DNA from: Acrocarpospora pleiomorpha
GTDB taxonomy: Bacteria > Actinomycetota > Actinomycetes > Streptosporangiales > Streptosporangiaceae
Length of the DNA: 64,000 nucleotides
Direction of reading: 5' to 3'
Assembly: GCF_009687885.1 (NCBI RefSeq)
Contig: NZ_BLAF01000005.1
Location: 147,118-211,117, forward strand
The notes under the pieces were generated by a model, which searched no databases, had not been told where the DNA came from, and was given only the letters and a program-made list of their open reading frames with translations. A program made the translations under genes and the position numbers. Numbering within the stretch: position 1 is the stretch's first letter; each line of letters starts with the position of its first letter. Of the stretch, positions 10,436 through 19,519 are shown one piece after another.

Positions 10436-11869
10436 GTGAGTCGTCGAGCAAAGATCGTTTGTACCCTCGGTCCCGCCACCTCCTCTCCGGAGCGCCTCCG
10501 CGAACTGATCGCGGCGGGCATGGACGTGGCGCGATTCAACCTCTCCCACGGCAGTCATGAACTGCACCAGGAGATCCTCGACCGGGTGCGTGAAGCGGCC
10601 GCCGACTGCGGCCGCGCCGTCGGCGTCCTCGCCGACCTGCAGGGCCCCAAAATCCGCGTGGGCAAGTTCGCCTCCGGCCCGGTGCGGCTCGGCGTCGGCG
10701 ACGTGCTGACGATCACCACCGAGGACGTGCCCGGTGATCGCGACATGGTCTCCACGACCTACCAGGGCCTGCCCGGAGACGTCAGCCCAGGGGACACCAT
10801 CCTGGTCGACGACGGCCGCCTCAACCTGGAGGTGACGGCGGTCGAAGGGCCGCGGGTGACCACCCGGGTGGTGGTCGGCGGCATGATCTCCGACAACAAG
10901 GGCCTCAACCTGCCCGGCGTCGCGGTCAGCGCCCCCGCCCTCACCGAGAAGGACGAGACGGACCTGCGCTGGGCCCTGCGCACCGGCTTCGACATGATCG
11001 CCCTGTCCTTCGTGCGCTCCGCCGAGGACGCCATGATCGTGCACAAGATCATGGACGAGGAGGGGGTCCGCCTCCCGCTGCTCGCCAAGGTGGAGAAGCC
11101 GCAGGCGGTGGACTGCCTGGAGGAGATCATCGACGCCTTCGACGGCGTCATGGTGGCCCGCGGCGACCTCGGCGTGGAGCTCCCGCTCGAGCAGGTGCCC
11201 ATCGTGCAGCGCCGGATCATCGAGCTGTGCCGGGAGAAGGCGCACCCGGTGATCGTGGCCACCCAGATGCTCGACTCGATGATGAACGCCCCCCGCCCCA
11301 CCCGCGCCGAGGCCTCCGACGTGGCCTACGCGGTGATGGACGGCGCGGACGCGGTCATGCTCTCCGGCGAGACCTCGGTCGGCAGCTACCCGATCGACTC
11401 GGTCGCCACCATGGCGAAGATCGCCACCGCCGCCGAGGGCGCCACCCTGCACGCCACCCACAACCTGGACCGCCGCCCCGAGACCACCGGCGGCGCCATC
11501 GCCCGCGCGGCCGCCGAGGTGGGCGCCATCGTCGGCGCGAAGGCCCTGGTCGCCTTCACCATGTCCGGCGAGACCGCCCGCCGCCTGGCCCGCTATCGTT
11601 CCCCGATCCCGCTGATCGCCTTCACCTCCAACCCTCAGATCCGCGGCCAGCTGGCCCTCACCTGGGGCGTGCAGACCTTCCAGGTCCCGTTCGTGCACCA
11701 CACCGACGACATGGTCCGCCAGGTGGAGGCCTCGCTGCTCGCCCTCGGCGAGTTCGAAAAGGGTGACAAGATCGTTATCGTGGCCGGTTCCCCGCCCGGG
11801 AGCCCCGGCTCCACCAACGCGCTCCGGGTCCACACCATCGGCTCCGCGGTGGCCCACCCGCAGGCCTGA
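10436..11869 (+). CDS. pyk: Pyruvate kinase
   Basis: Last step of glycolysis: phosphoenolpyruvate plus ADP to pyruvate plus ATP. From GTG 10436 the protein is 477 residues and begins SRRAKIVCTLGPATS, matching the usual family start. An upstream ATG at 10388 would add 16 unlikely residues and lies before the -10 box. Family motifs include the N-terminal TLGPATS and FNLSHG, the metal/catalytic block around LLAKVEKPQAV and VMVARGDLGVELP, and the Thr-Arg-rich loop before AEASDVAYAVMDG. A C-terminal allosteric domain starts at about 340. The gene is monocistronic, with an intrinsic terminator directly after it. Confidence 0.96.
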   Translation: MSRRAKIVCTLGPATSSPERLRELIAAGMDVARFNLSHGSHELHQEILDRVREAAADCGRAVGVLADLQGPKIRVGKFASGPVRLGVGDVLTITTEDVPGDRDMVSTTYQGLPGDVSPGDTILVDDGRLNLEVTAVEGPRVTTRVVVGGMISDNKGLNLPGVAVSAPALTEKDETDLRWALRTGFDMIALSFVRSAEDAMIVHKIMDEEGVRLPLLAKVEKPQAVDCLEEIIDAFDGVMVARGDLGVELPLEQVPIVQRRIIELCREKAHPVIVATQMLDSMMNAPRPTRAEASDVAYAVMDGADAVMLSGETSVGSYPIDSVATMAKIATAAEGATLHATHNLDRRPETTGGAIARAAAEVGAIVGAKALVAFTMSGETARRLARYRSPIPLIAFTSNPQIRGQLALTWGVQTFQVPFVHHTDDMVRQVEASLLALGEFEKGDKIVIVAGSPPGSPGSTNALRVHTIGSAVAHPQA

Positions 11870-11884
11870 TCCGGAAACGGAACA

Positions 11885-11916
11885 GCCCGCCGAGCATCCG
11901 CCCGGCGGGCCGTTTT
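11885..11916 (+). terminator. Intrinsic terminator of pyk
   Basis: Stem arms 11885-11892 and 11903-11910 (GCCCGCCG / CGGCGGGC) are followed by CGTTTTC. It abuts the 3' end of the convergent tRNA gene and may serve both strands. Confidence 0.8.
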
Positions 11917-11918
11917 CG

Positions 11919-11991
11919 TGCCCTGAGTGGGATTCGAACCCACACTAGATGGTGTTTGAGACCATTTCCTCTGCCGTTGGGATATCAGGGC
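11919..11991 (-). tRNA. tRNA-like gene with CAA (Leu) anticodon and short variable loop
   Basis: A 73-nt cloverleaf on the minus strand with a perfect 7-bp acceptor stem (GCCCTGA / TCAGGGC) and a 3-bp D stem with a GG-containing loop. It has a perfect 5-bp anticodon stem (ATGGT / ACCAT), loop CTCAAAC (anticodon CAA, reading UUG Leu), a perfect T stem (GTGGG / CCCAC), loop TTCGAAT and discriminator A73. CCA is not encoded. The variable loop is only 5 nt (CTAGT). Bacterial tRNA-Leu is normally class II with a long variable arm of about 85 nt total, so this molecule is class I in shape. Charging by leucyl-tRNA synthetase is therefore uncertain. tRNA fold certain, amino-acid identity inferred from the anticodon. 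Confidence 0.85.
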
Positions 11992-12050
11992 AGAACAACG
12001 TCCGAGATCATGTCAGCCCCCGGGCGTGTTCCTAATGTAGCGGACGTCGG

Positions 12051-12056
12051 TAACCT
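12051..12056 (+). promoter_or_regulatory. -10 element of ANTAR regulator gene
   Basis: TAACCT ends 7 nt before GTG 12064. No ribosome binding site is present, which supports that start over the upstream in-frame ATGs. Confidence 0.4.
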
Positions 12057-12063
12057 CTTGTGC

Positions 12064-12651
12064 GTGACTGGAACGCAGCGGCGAGTGGTGATCGCGGAAG
12101 ATGAGGCACTGATCCGCCTCGACCTGAAGGAGATGCTGGAAGAGGACGGCTACGCGGTCGTGGGCGAGGCGGGCGACGGTGAGACGGCCGTCAAGCTCGC
12201 CACCGAGCTCCGCCCCGACCTGGTCATCCTGGATGTGAAGATGCCCGTCCTGGACGGGATCTCGGCGGCCGAGCAGATCGTGTCCGAGCGGATCGCGCCG
12301 TGCCTGATCCTGACCGCGTTCTCCCAGCGCGACCTGGTCGAGCGGGCCAGGGACGCGGGCGCGATGGCCTATCTGGTGAAGCCGTTCACCAAGGGCGACC
12401 TGGTTCCGGCCATCGAGATGGCGGTCAGCAGGCACGAGGAGATCGCGGCCCTGGAGAAGGAGGTCACCACCCTCTCCGAGCGGCTGGAGACGCGCAAGCT
12501 GGTCGAGCGGGCCAAGGGCCTGCTGATGGCGCAGCACGGCTGGACCGAGCCGCAGGCGTTCCGGTGGATCCAGAAGGCCTCCATGGACCGGCGGCTGAGC
12601 ATGCGCCAGGTGGCCCAGGCGGTGGTGACGGAGGCGGCGGGGCCGTCCTGA
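12064..12651 (+). CDS. ANTAR-domain response regulator (PdtaR-like antiterminator)
   Basis: 195 residues from GTG 12064. Residues 5-125 are a receiver domain with the acidic pocket at Glu12/Asp13, phospho-acceptor Asp57 (LVILDVKMP), Thr in LTAFSQ and Lys in LVKPF. A coiled linker leads to an ANTAR domain (about 140-190, with RKLVERAKGLLM and AFRWIQKASM), which binds paired RNA stem-loops and prevents termination. The close match is Rv1626/PdtaR of M. tuberculosis, normally phosphorylated by the separately encoded kinase PdtaS. No kinase lies nearby here, consistent with that. Its position between pyk and polA matches other actinobacteria. Confidence 0.9.
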   Translation: MTGTQRRVVIAEDEALIRLDLKEMLEEDGYAVVGEAGDGETAVKLATELRPDLVILDVKMPVLDGISAAEQIVSERIAPCLILTAFSQRDLVERARDAGAMAYLVKPFTKGDLVPAIEMAVSRHEEIAALEKEVTTLSERLETRKLVERAKGLLMAQHGWTEPQAFRWIQKASMDRRLSMRQVAQAVVTEAAGPS

Positions 12652-12793
12652 CCTGGGATGGTCATGAACAGGGCGCATGGGCGATCTTGCGGCTTTCGCC
12701 CCTTTCGTCGCGACGTTCCAGGTCAACGGCATCGCCGGGCTAGGTTGAGGACTTATTACGACTCCGCATCCAAGTGCCGTCAGTTCTGATGCA

Positions 12794-12823
12794 TTCCTGG
12801 TCAGAGTAGTGCGGTGTTATGTA
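12794..12823 (+). promoter_or_regulatory. livK: Possible promoter of the liv genes
   Basis: TTCCTG (12794-12799), an 18-nt spacer and TATGTA (12818-12823), within the 244-bp gap after the ANTAR gene. Otherwise nothing is seen in the gap except a good AAGGAG ribosome binding site before 12896. The match is modest. Confidence 0.3.
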
Positions 12824-12895
12824 CGTTTTCCGCATTCGATCGGGTTCACGCCGACCCCTCTGGCGTGTCCCGGGCATGGATGAAGGAGACACTTC

Positions 12896-14188
12896 ATGAT
12901 CCGCATTGCCCCCCTCGGGCGCGCGCTGGCGGTCGCCACGGCGGCCAGCCTCGCCCTGACGGCCTGTGGTGGTGGCGAGGAGACCGCGACGCCGGCGACC
13001 TCGGCACCGGCCGCTTCGTCCGCGCCCGCCGCAGCGAAGGGCGACGGTGTGCTCACCATCGGCACCCTGCTGCCGCAGACGGGCAGCCTCGCGATCCTGG
13101 GCCCGCCTGAGTTCGCCGGTGTCGATCTTGCCGTTGAGGAGATCAACGCGGCCGGTGGCGTGCTCGGCAAGCCGGTTGTCAAGAACCACACCGACTCCGG
13201 CGACACCTCGACCAACATCGCGTCGCAGTCGGTGGACAAGCTGCTGGCCCAGAACACCGACGCCATCGTGGGCGCCGCCTCCTCGGGTGTCTCGTTGTCG
13301 GTCATCGACAAGATCACAGGTGCGGGCGTCGTGCACTTCTCGCCGGCCAACACCTCTGACGAACTGACCACTTACGCCGACAAGGGCCTGTACTTCCGCA
13401 CCGCCCCGCCGGACGTGCTCCAGGGCCGCGTCCTGGGCGACCTGGTCGTCTCCGACGGCAACGACACCGTGGGCATCCTGGCCCTGCAGGACGCGTACGG
13501 CACCGGCCTGGCCGACAACACCGAGAAGGCCGTCACCAACGGCGGCGGCGAAGTGGTCGAGAAGATCATCTACGACCCCAAGGCGACCGACTTCTCGGCG
13601 GACGTGGCCAAGCTCAAGGCCGCCAACCCCAAGGGCATCGTGCTCATCGGCTTCGCCGAGACCGTCAAGGTCATGCAGGAGCTGATCAAGCAGGGTCTGA
13701 CCACCGACAAGCACAAGTGGTACCTGGTCGACGGAAACCTCTCCAACGAGAACTTCCTCGAGTTCCCCAAGGGCACCATGGACGGCGTCAAGGCCACCCT
13801 GCCCGGCGCGGCCGCCCCGGACGCCTTCCAGGCCAAGCTCAAGGCGATCAACCCCGCGCTGACCGACTTCAGCTACTCCGCCGAGTCCTACGACGCCACC
13901 AACCTGATCGCGCTGGCCGCCGAGGCCGCCAAGAGCGACGCGGGCGTGGACATCGCCGCCAAGCTGGGCGAGGTCAGCAAGGGCGGCACGAAGTGCTCGG
14001 ACTTCAAGAGCTGCGTCGACCTGCTGAAGGCCGGCACGGACATCGACTACGACGGCGTCAGCGGTCCGGTCGAGTTCAACGACGCCGGTGACCCGGCCGT
14101 CGCCACGATCGGCATCTACCAGTACGGCAAGGACAACACCTACGACACCAAGGCCCTGGAGTACCGCACCGGCAACATCGCCGGCTAG
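12896..14188 (+). CDS. livK: Branched-chain amino acid ABC transporter substrate-binding lipoprotein
   Basis: 430 residues. The signal peptide ends in a lipobox at Cys24 (LTAC), so the binding protein is tethered to the outer face of the membrane. A low-complexity Ala/Pro/Ser linker (25-48) precedes a type I periplasmic-binding fold (Peripla_BP_6). Its first strand is LTIGTLLPQTGSLA, and GAASSGVSLSV in the ligand cleft region is typical of LivJ/LivK and amide-binding proteins. The ATG has an AAGGAG ribosome binding site. It heads a locus with two permeases and two ATPases, but its own terminator hairpin follows. This suggests that livK is expressed more highly than the rest. Substrate may be branched-chain amino acids, amides or related compounds. 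Confidence 0.9.
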   Translation: MIRIAPLGRALAVATAASLALTACGGGEETATPATSAPAASSAPAAAKGDGVLTIGTLLPQTGSLAILGPPEFAGVDLAVEEINAAGGVLGKPVVKNHTDSGDTSTNIASQSVDKLLAQNTDAIVGAASSGVSLSVIDKITGAGVVHFSPANTSDELTTYADKGLYFRTAPPDVLQGRVLGDLVVSDGNDTVGILALQDAYGTGLADNTEKAVTNGGGEVVEKIIYDPKATDFSADVAKLKAANPKGIVLIGFAETVKVMQELIKQGLTTDKHKWYLVDGNLSNENFLEFPKGTMDGVKATLPGAAAPDAFQAKLKAINPALTDFSYSAESYDATNLIALAAEAAKSDAGVDIAAKLGEVSKGGTKCSDFKSCVDLLKAGTDIDYDGVSGPVEFNDAGDPAVATIGIYQYGKDNTYDTKALEYRTGNIAG

Positions 14189-14203
14189 GACCCCACGGGT
14201 TAC

Positions 14204-14233
14204 GGCCGCCGAGCCCCCGGGGGTTCGGCGGCC
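14204..14233 (+). terminator. Hairpin after livK
   Basis: 15-bp stem with one G-U type pair: arms 14204-14218 and 14219-14233. It is followed by CTTGTCGTA, a weak U-tract. It is probably an attenuator that lets some transcripts run into the downstream genes. Confidence 0.65.
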
Positions 14234-14270
14234 CTTGTCGTATCTGGGCACATCCACAAGGATTCTCGGT

Positions 14271-14681
14271 GTGAAAGCACGCAATAGGGCCCTGATCGCC
14301 CTGGTGTCGGCCCTGGCCACCCTCGCCGCCTGCACCCAGCAGGCCCCCGCGACCAGATTCGCCACCGGCGGCGACCCCGATGACGACCCCTGCGCCCGCA
14401 TCGTCTCCGCCATCGGCTACGCGGGCCTGCTGCTGTCCCCGGCCGGCCAGGAGGACGATCAGAACTTCGAGGACGCCGTCATCGGCCGCCTGGCCGAACT
14501 CCAGGGCATCATCCTCACGTACGGCCCGGCCATGCCCGCCGACCTGGCGGTTCCGGTCGAAACCGTCACCCGTACCACCAAGGCCCTGTCCGACGGCCGC
14601 CTGCCCCGCGACCAGCAGGTGAAGCTCCTCAAGGAGTACCGCCCCGCCGCTGATTCCGTCGTCAGCGGGTGCGCTTCCTAG
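14271..14681 (+). CDS. Small lipoprotein between livK and livH
   Basis: 136 residues from GTG 14271. A short signal peptide ends in a lipobox with Cys21 (TLAAC). The mature part is a helical domain of about 110 residues with two conserved-looking cysteines (DPCARIV near the start, SGCAS at the end) that could form a disulfide. No family recognised. It sits inside the liv transporter locus, just after the livK terminator and about 150 bp before livH, so it may be an accessory subunit of the importer. That role rests on position only. Confidence 0.7.
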   Translation: MKARNRALIALVSALATLAACTQQAPATRFATGGDPDDDPCARIVSAIGYAGLLLSPAGQEDDQNFEDAVIGRLAELQGIILTYGPAMPADLAVPVETVTRTTKALSDGRLPRDQQVKLLKEYRPAADSVVSGCAS

Positions 14682-14835
14682 GTAAACAAACAAGCTGGTT
14701 ACTTATTGATGACGAAAAGGCGTTAGCGCGGCGACGTGGGACTATGCTCCCGCCAGCGCATTGCACACTCATTGCGTTTCGCGTGTTCGGGATGGGCGAG
14801 GCACAACCTCACCATGACCTACTGAGGGAGCTCCA

Positions 14836-16131
14836 TTGCGTAGAGCCGTGATAGCGTTCACGGCCTTCCTGGGTGGCCTCATCCTCGTTCTCTCGGCTGG
14901 GGCGGGCGCCGCCTGGGCCGAGGGTGAGGGGCTGAGAGGCACACTCACGTTCCAAGGCCAGCCGGTGAACGGCGTGAAGATAACGGTCACCACCGAGTCC
15001 GGCGCGCCGGTCGCCGAGGTGACCAGCGATGCCAAGGGCGCGTGGGAGGTCCCCGTCCCCGCGGCGGGCAAGTACACCGTCAAGCTGGACGCCGGCACCC
15101 TGCCGCCCAACGCGCAGGTGCGCGGCGGCAACGTCACCAGAACCCCGAACGTGTTCGCGGGGAACGTCTCGACCGTGCTGTTCGCCCTGGTGGCCGCCGA
15201 CGGCGCGGGCGCGCCCGGTGAGGAGCCGGAGTCGAGCGCGGAGAGCCGCTGGTGGAGCCGGGTCGCGCAGCTCACCTTCGAGGGCTTCAACCTCGGCCTG
15301 ATCATCGCGCTGGCCGCCATGGGCCTGTCGCTGATCTTCGGCACCACCGGCCTGACCAACTTCTCCCACGGCGAGCTGGTCACCCTCGGCGCCGTGTTCA
15401 CCTACTTCTTCAGCAGCGTGGTCGGGCTGCCGGTGATCGTCGCCGGAGTCGCGGCGGTCCTGCTGGGCGGGTTGTTTGGCTATCTCCAGGATCGTTACTT
15501 CTGGGGGGTGCTGCGCGGGCGGGGCACCGGCCTGATCGGCATGATGATCATCTCGATCGGTGTCGCGTTGTTCCTGCGTTACGCGATCCTGTTCTTCTTC
15601 GGGCCGCAGAGCCTGCCGTACAACGAGTACGCGGGCCAGCCCGGCATCGAGGTCGGCCCGATCTCGGCCGCCCCCAAGAACTTCATCGCGATGGGCATCG
15701 AGCTCGCCGTCCTGGTCATCGCCGGGCTGGCGCTGCTGAAGACCAGGACGGGCAAGGCGGCCCGCGCGGTCGCCGACAACCCGGCCCTGGCCGCCTCCTC
15801 CGGCATCAACGTGGACCGGGTCATCCGGATCATCTGGACCGCCGGCGGCGCCGTCGCGGCCCTGGCCGGGGTCATGCTCGGGCTCTCCCAGAACGTGCAG
15901 TTCCAGATGGGCCAGGACATGCTGCTGCTGATCTTCGCCGGGGTCACCCTGGGCGGGCTCGGCACCGCGTTCGGCGCCCTGGTCGGCTCCCTGGTCGTCG
16001 GCCTGTTCATCCAGGTCTCCACGCTCTGGGTGCCGCCGGAGCTGAAGAGCGTCGGCGCGCTGGCCGTGCTCATCATCGTCCTGCTGCTCCGGCCGCAGGG
16101 CATTCTCGGCCGCCGCGAGCGGATCGGTTAA
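14836..16131 (+). CDS. livH: Branched-chain amino acid ABC transporter permease with extracellular N-terminal domain
   Basis: 431 residues from TTG 14836, supported by GAGGGAG 5 nt upstream. The C-terminal part (about 140-431) is a LivH-type permease. It starts with GFNLGLIIALAAMGLSLIFG, continues with GLTNFSHGEL and VADNPALAASSGI, and has about eight membrane helices. Before it lie a signal peptide (1-28), a compact beta domain (about 30-118) that resembles carboxypeptidase-regulatory/prealbumin-like folds (QGQPVNGVKITVTT, GAWEVPVPAAGKYTV) and an acidic linker. Standard LivH is about 290-310 residues, so this is a fusion. The added domain should be outside the cell and might contact the binding protein. 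livM follows after 12 nt. Confidence 0.9.
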   Translation: MRRAVIAFTAFLGGLILVLSAGAGAAWAEGEGLRGTLTFQGQPVNGVKITVTTESGAPVAEVTSDAKGAWEVPVPAAGKYTVKLDAGTLPPNAQVRGGNVTRTPNVFAGNVSTVLFALVAADGAGAPGEEPESSAESRWWSRVAQLTFEGFNLGLIIALAAMGLSLIFGTTGLTNFSHGELVTLGAVFTYFFSSVVGLPVIVAGVAAVLLGGLFGYLQDRYFWGVLRGRGTGLIGMMIISIGVALFLRYAILFFFGPQSLPYNEYAGQPGIEVGPISAAPKNFIAMGIELAVLVIAGLALLKTRTGKAARAVADNPALAASSGINVDRVIRIIWTAGGAVAALAGVMLGLSQNVQFQMGQDMLLLIFAGVTLGGLGTAFGALVGSLVVGLFIQVSTLWVPPELKSVGALAVLIIVLLLRPQGILGRRERIG

Positions 16132-16143
16132 GGGGGGACGTTC

Positions 16144-17130
16144 GTGGACTGGCTCACAATCTTCGTCACCACCGTCGAAGCCGCCGTCGGCGTCGAGACG
16201 GTCGTCTACGCGCTGGCCGCCCTCGGGGTGAACATCCAGTTCGGCTACAGCGGGCTGCTCAACTTCGGCCAGGCGGCCTTCCTCGGCGTCGCCGGGTACG
16301 GCCTGGCGGTGATCGTCTCCACCTTCGGCCTGCCGTTCTGGCTCGGCATCGTGGTCGGCCTGGTCAGCGTGGTGATCTTCGCGTTCCTGCTCGGCGTGCC
16401 CACGCTGAAACTCCGGGCCGACTACCTGGCCATCGTGACCATCGCGGCCGCCGAGATCATCCGGCTGATCTTCCGCTCGGTGGCGTTCAAGGACGTCTTC
16501 GGCGGCTCGGACGGCCGCCGCGCCTTCTCCAGCACCTTCTACGACATGAACCCCTTCCCGCCCGGCGACTACGAGATCGGCCCGGTCGGGTTCACCGACC
16601 GGGTGCTCTGGGTGCTGGTCGTCGGCTGGGCCCTCGTCGGCATCTCCTGCCTGGCCATCTACCTGCTCATGCGGAGCCCGTGGGGCCGCGTGCTGAAGGC
16701 CATCAGGGAGGACGAGGACGCCGTGCGCAGCCTCGGCAAGAACGTCTTCTCGTACAAGATGCAGGCCCTGATCCTGGGCGGCGTGGTGGGCAGCTTCGGC
16801 GGCTACGTGTACGCGTTGGCCTTCGCCTCGGTGCAGCCCGACGTGTTCGGCACCGAGCTGACGTTCTACGCGTACACCATCGTGATCCTGGGCGGCGCGG
16901 CCCGGGTGTTCGGCCCGGTGCTGGGCGCGTCGATCTTCTGGGTCCTGCTCGTGCTCATCGGCAACACCCTCAGCGAGGCGGTCAGTGCCGGTTACATCAC
17001 CTTCATGACCACCACCCAGGTCGGCCCCGTGCGCTTCATGCTCGTCGGCCTCGGCCTGATCCTGCTGCTGGTGTTCCGGCCGCAGGGCATCTTCGGCGAC
17101 AAGAGGGAGATCGCGCTCGATGCACGCTGA
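16144..17130 (+). CDS. livM: Branched-chain amino acid ABC transporter permease
   Basis: 328-residue LivM-type membrane subunit with about nine to ten hydrophobic helices. Family motifs include GVNIQFGYSGLLNFGQAAF near the N-terminus. The cytoplasmic coupling region is around SPWGRVLKAIREDEDAVRSLG, with FGPVLGASIFW late in the protein. The GTG start at 16144 has a GGGGGGA ribosome binding site and lies 12 nt after livH. The 3' end overlaps livG by 11 nt. It forms the channel together with LivH. Confidence 0.93.
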   Translation: MDWLTIFVTTVEAAVGVETVVYALAALGVNIQFGYSGLLNFGQAAFLGVAGYGLAVIVSTFGLPFWLGIVVGLVSVVIFAFLLGVPTLKLRADYLAIVTIAAAEIIRLIFRSVAFKDVFGGSDGRRAFSSTFYDMNPFPPGDYEIGPVGFTDRVLWVLVVGWALVGISCLAIYLLMRSPWGRVLKAIREDEDAVRSLGKNVFSYKMQALILGGVVGSFGGYVYALAFASVQPDVFGTELTFYAYTIVILGGAARVFGPVLGASIFWVLLVLIGNTLSEAVSAGYITFMTTTQVGPVRFMLVGLGLILLLVFRPQGIFGDKREIALDAR

Positions 17131-18135
17131 ACCGACCGGCTTCCGCGCCAAGGCCCAGGCCGCCTTCGCGGGCCTGGAATCCGAGCCCGGAGTGCCCAAG
17201 CCCGACCCCATCCTGGTGGTGGACAAGGTGGTCCGCAGGTTCGGCGGCCTGACCGCCGTGGACGTGGACCACGTGGAGATCCAGCGGGGCTCCATCACCG
17301 CCCTGATCGGCCCGAACGGCGCCGGCAAGACCACCTTCTTCAACCAGCTCACCGGCTTCGACACCGCCGACGCCGGGGAGTGGACCTTCAACGGCACCCG
17401 GCTCAACGGGGTGCCCGCGCACCGGGTGGCCCGCCGCGGCATGGTCCGCACCTTCCAGCTCACCAAGGCGCTGTCCAAGCTCACCGTGCTGGAGAACATG
17501 CGGCTCGGCGCGCAGGGACAGAAGGGCGAGAACTTCTTCCGGGCGTTCTTCTCCTCGATCTGGCAGGGCCAGGAGGACGCCATCACCGAGCGCGCGGAGA
17601 TCCTGCTCGAACGGTTCAAGCTGGACAAGAAGCGCGACGACTTCGCCGGGTCGCTCTCCGGCGGCCAGCGCAAGCTGCTGGAGATGGCCAGGGCCCTGAT
17701 GGTCGAGCCGGAGCTGGTCATGCTGGACGAGCCGATGGCGGGCGTCAACCCGGCCCTCACCCAGTCCCTGCTCGGCCACGTCAAGGACCTCCGCGACCAG
17801 GGCATGACCGTGCTGTTCGTGGAGCACGACATGGACATGGTCCGGGACATCAGCGACTGGGTCATCGTGATGGCGCAGGGCGCGGTGATCGCCGAAGGGC
17901 CGCCGGACACGATCATGTCCGACTCGCGGGTGATCGACGCCTACCTGGGCGCGCATCACGACGCCCCGCTGTCGGATGAGGAGGCCGAACGCCAGCTGCA
18001 CGAGGCGGAGGCCGAGCTGGAGGAGCTGGCGGCGGACGGCGACCCCGGCGACCCCGGCGACTCTGCCGAGCCCGTCGAGCCCGTCGAGCCTGCCGAGCCC
18101 GCCGGGCTCGCCGAGGAGAAGAAGGAGGCCAGCGC

Positions 18136-18139
<4 letters not shown>
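17120..18139 (+). CDS. livG: Branched-chain amino acid ABC transporter ATP-binding protein with acidic tail
   Basis: 339 residues. Walker A GPNGAGKTT at 64-72, signature SGGQRKL, Walker B ELVMLDEPMAG and the switch His in FVEHDMD are all intact. The LivG-type C-terminal helix is present. LivG is usually about 255-280 residues. Here a 25-30-residue N-terminal extension and a tail of about 50 residues (from LSDEEAERQLHEAEAE, then repeats of EPV/EPA) are added. The tail is acidic and likely disordered after a short helix. The gene overlaps livM (11 nt) and livF (4 nt, GTGA), showing tight translational coupling. Confidence 0.93.
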
Positions 18140-18903
<764 letters not shown>

Positions 18904-18908
18904 ACCCT

Positions 18909-18992
18909 GAGAGCCCGTGGTTCGACCTTTGGGACCATGCGACCGCTTCCCCGGCGGTGCACGTTGTCTACTCGGCCGTCCCACGGGCTCTC
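18909..18992 (+). repeat. Long-range inverted repeat after livF
   Basis: Arms GAGAGCCCGTGG (18909-18920) and CCACGGGCTCTC (18981-18992) are perfectly complementary over 12 bp with 60 nt between. It could fold into a branched 3' UTR structure. No U-tract follows. Function unknown. Confidence 0.5.
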
Positions 18993-19063
18993 TGAGGGTC
19001 AAACGGTAGCGACCCCTGGGGCTGCCGCGCAAAGAGAGTCTGAGATTGCTCAGATCAATCAGC

Positions 19064-19468
19064 TCAGGCGTCGCGGAGCATGCAGGTCAGGCGGGAGGTG
19101 CAGACGCGGCGGCCCTGGTCGTCGGTGATGACGATCTCGTAGGTGGCGATCGTGCGCCCGCCGTGCAGCTGGGTGGCGACGCCGGTGACGTGGCCGGTGG
19201 TGGCCGAGCGGTGGTGGGTGGCGCTGATCTCGATGCCGACCGCGATCCGGCCGGTCCCGGCGTGCATGGCGGCGGCGGTGGACCCGATCGTCTCGGCCAG
19301 CACCACCGAGGCGCCGCCGTGCAGCAGCCCGTACGGCTGGGTGTTGCCCCGCACGGGCATCCGGGCCACCACGCGCTCCGCGGTCGCCTCCACGAACTCG
19401 ATGCCCATGCGCTCGGGCAGGTGCCCGTTCCCGGCCTCGTTCATCAGCGCGACGAGCTCTTGGGTCAA
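19064..19468 (-). CDS. PaaI-type hotdog thioesterase
   Basis: 134 residues from TTG 19468 (GGAAGGA ribosome binding site upstream). The single hotdog fold carries the PaaI family signature GLLHGGASVVLAETIGS, with His-Gly-Gly at the central helix and a later VGIEISATHHRS strand. These enzymes hydrolyse acyl-CoA thioesters, such as phenylacetyl-CoA or 1,4-dihydroxynaphthoyl-CoA derivatives. The substrate cannot be told from sequence. It is convergent with livF and divergent from polA, an arrangement seen near polA in other actinobacteria. Confidence 0.85.
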   Translation of the reverse strand: MTQELVALMNEAGNGHLPERMGIEFVEATAERVVARMPVRGNTQPYGLLHGGASVVLAETIGSTAAAMHAGTGRIAVGIEISATHHRSATTGHVTGVATQLHGGRTIATYEIVITDDQGRRVCTSRLTCMLRDA

Positions 19469-19507
19469 GGCTCTTCCTTCCGGAGGTTTTCTGTCGTAGG
19501 GGCAGAC

Positions 19508-19513
19508 TAGGCT
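19508..19513 (+). promoter_or_regulatory. -10 element of polA
   Basis: TAGGCT, 6 nt before GTG 19520. There is no ribosome binding site, so the transcript is probably leaderless. Confidence 0.45.
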
Positions 19514-19519
19514 GCGGGT

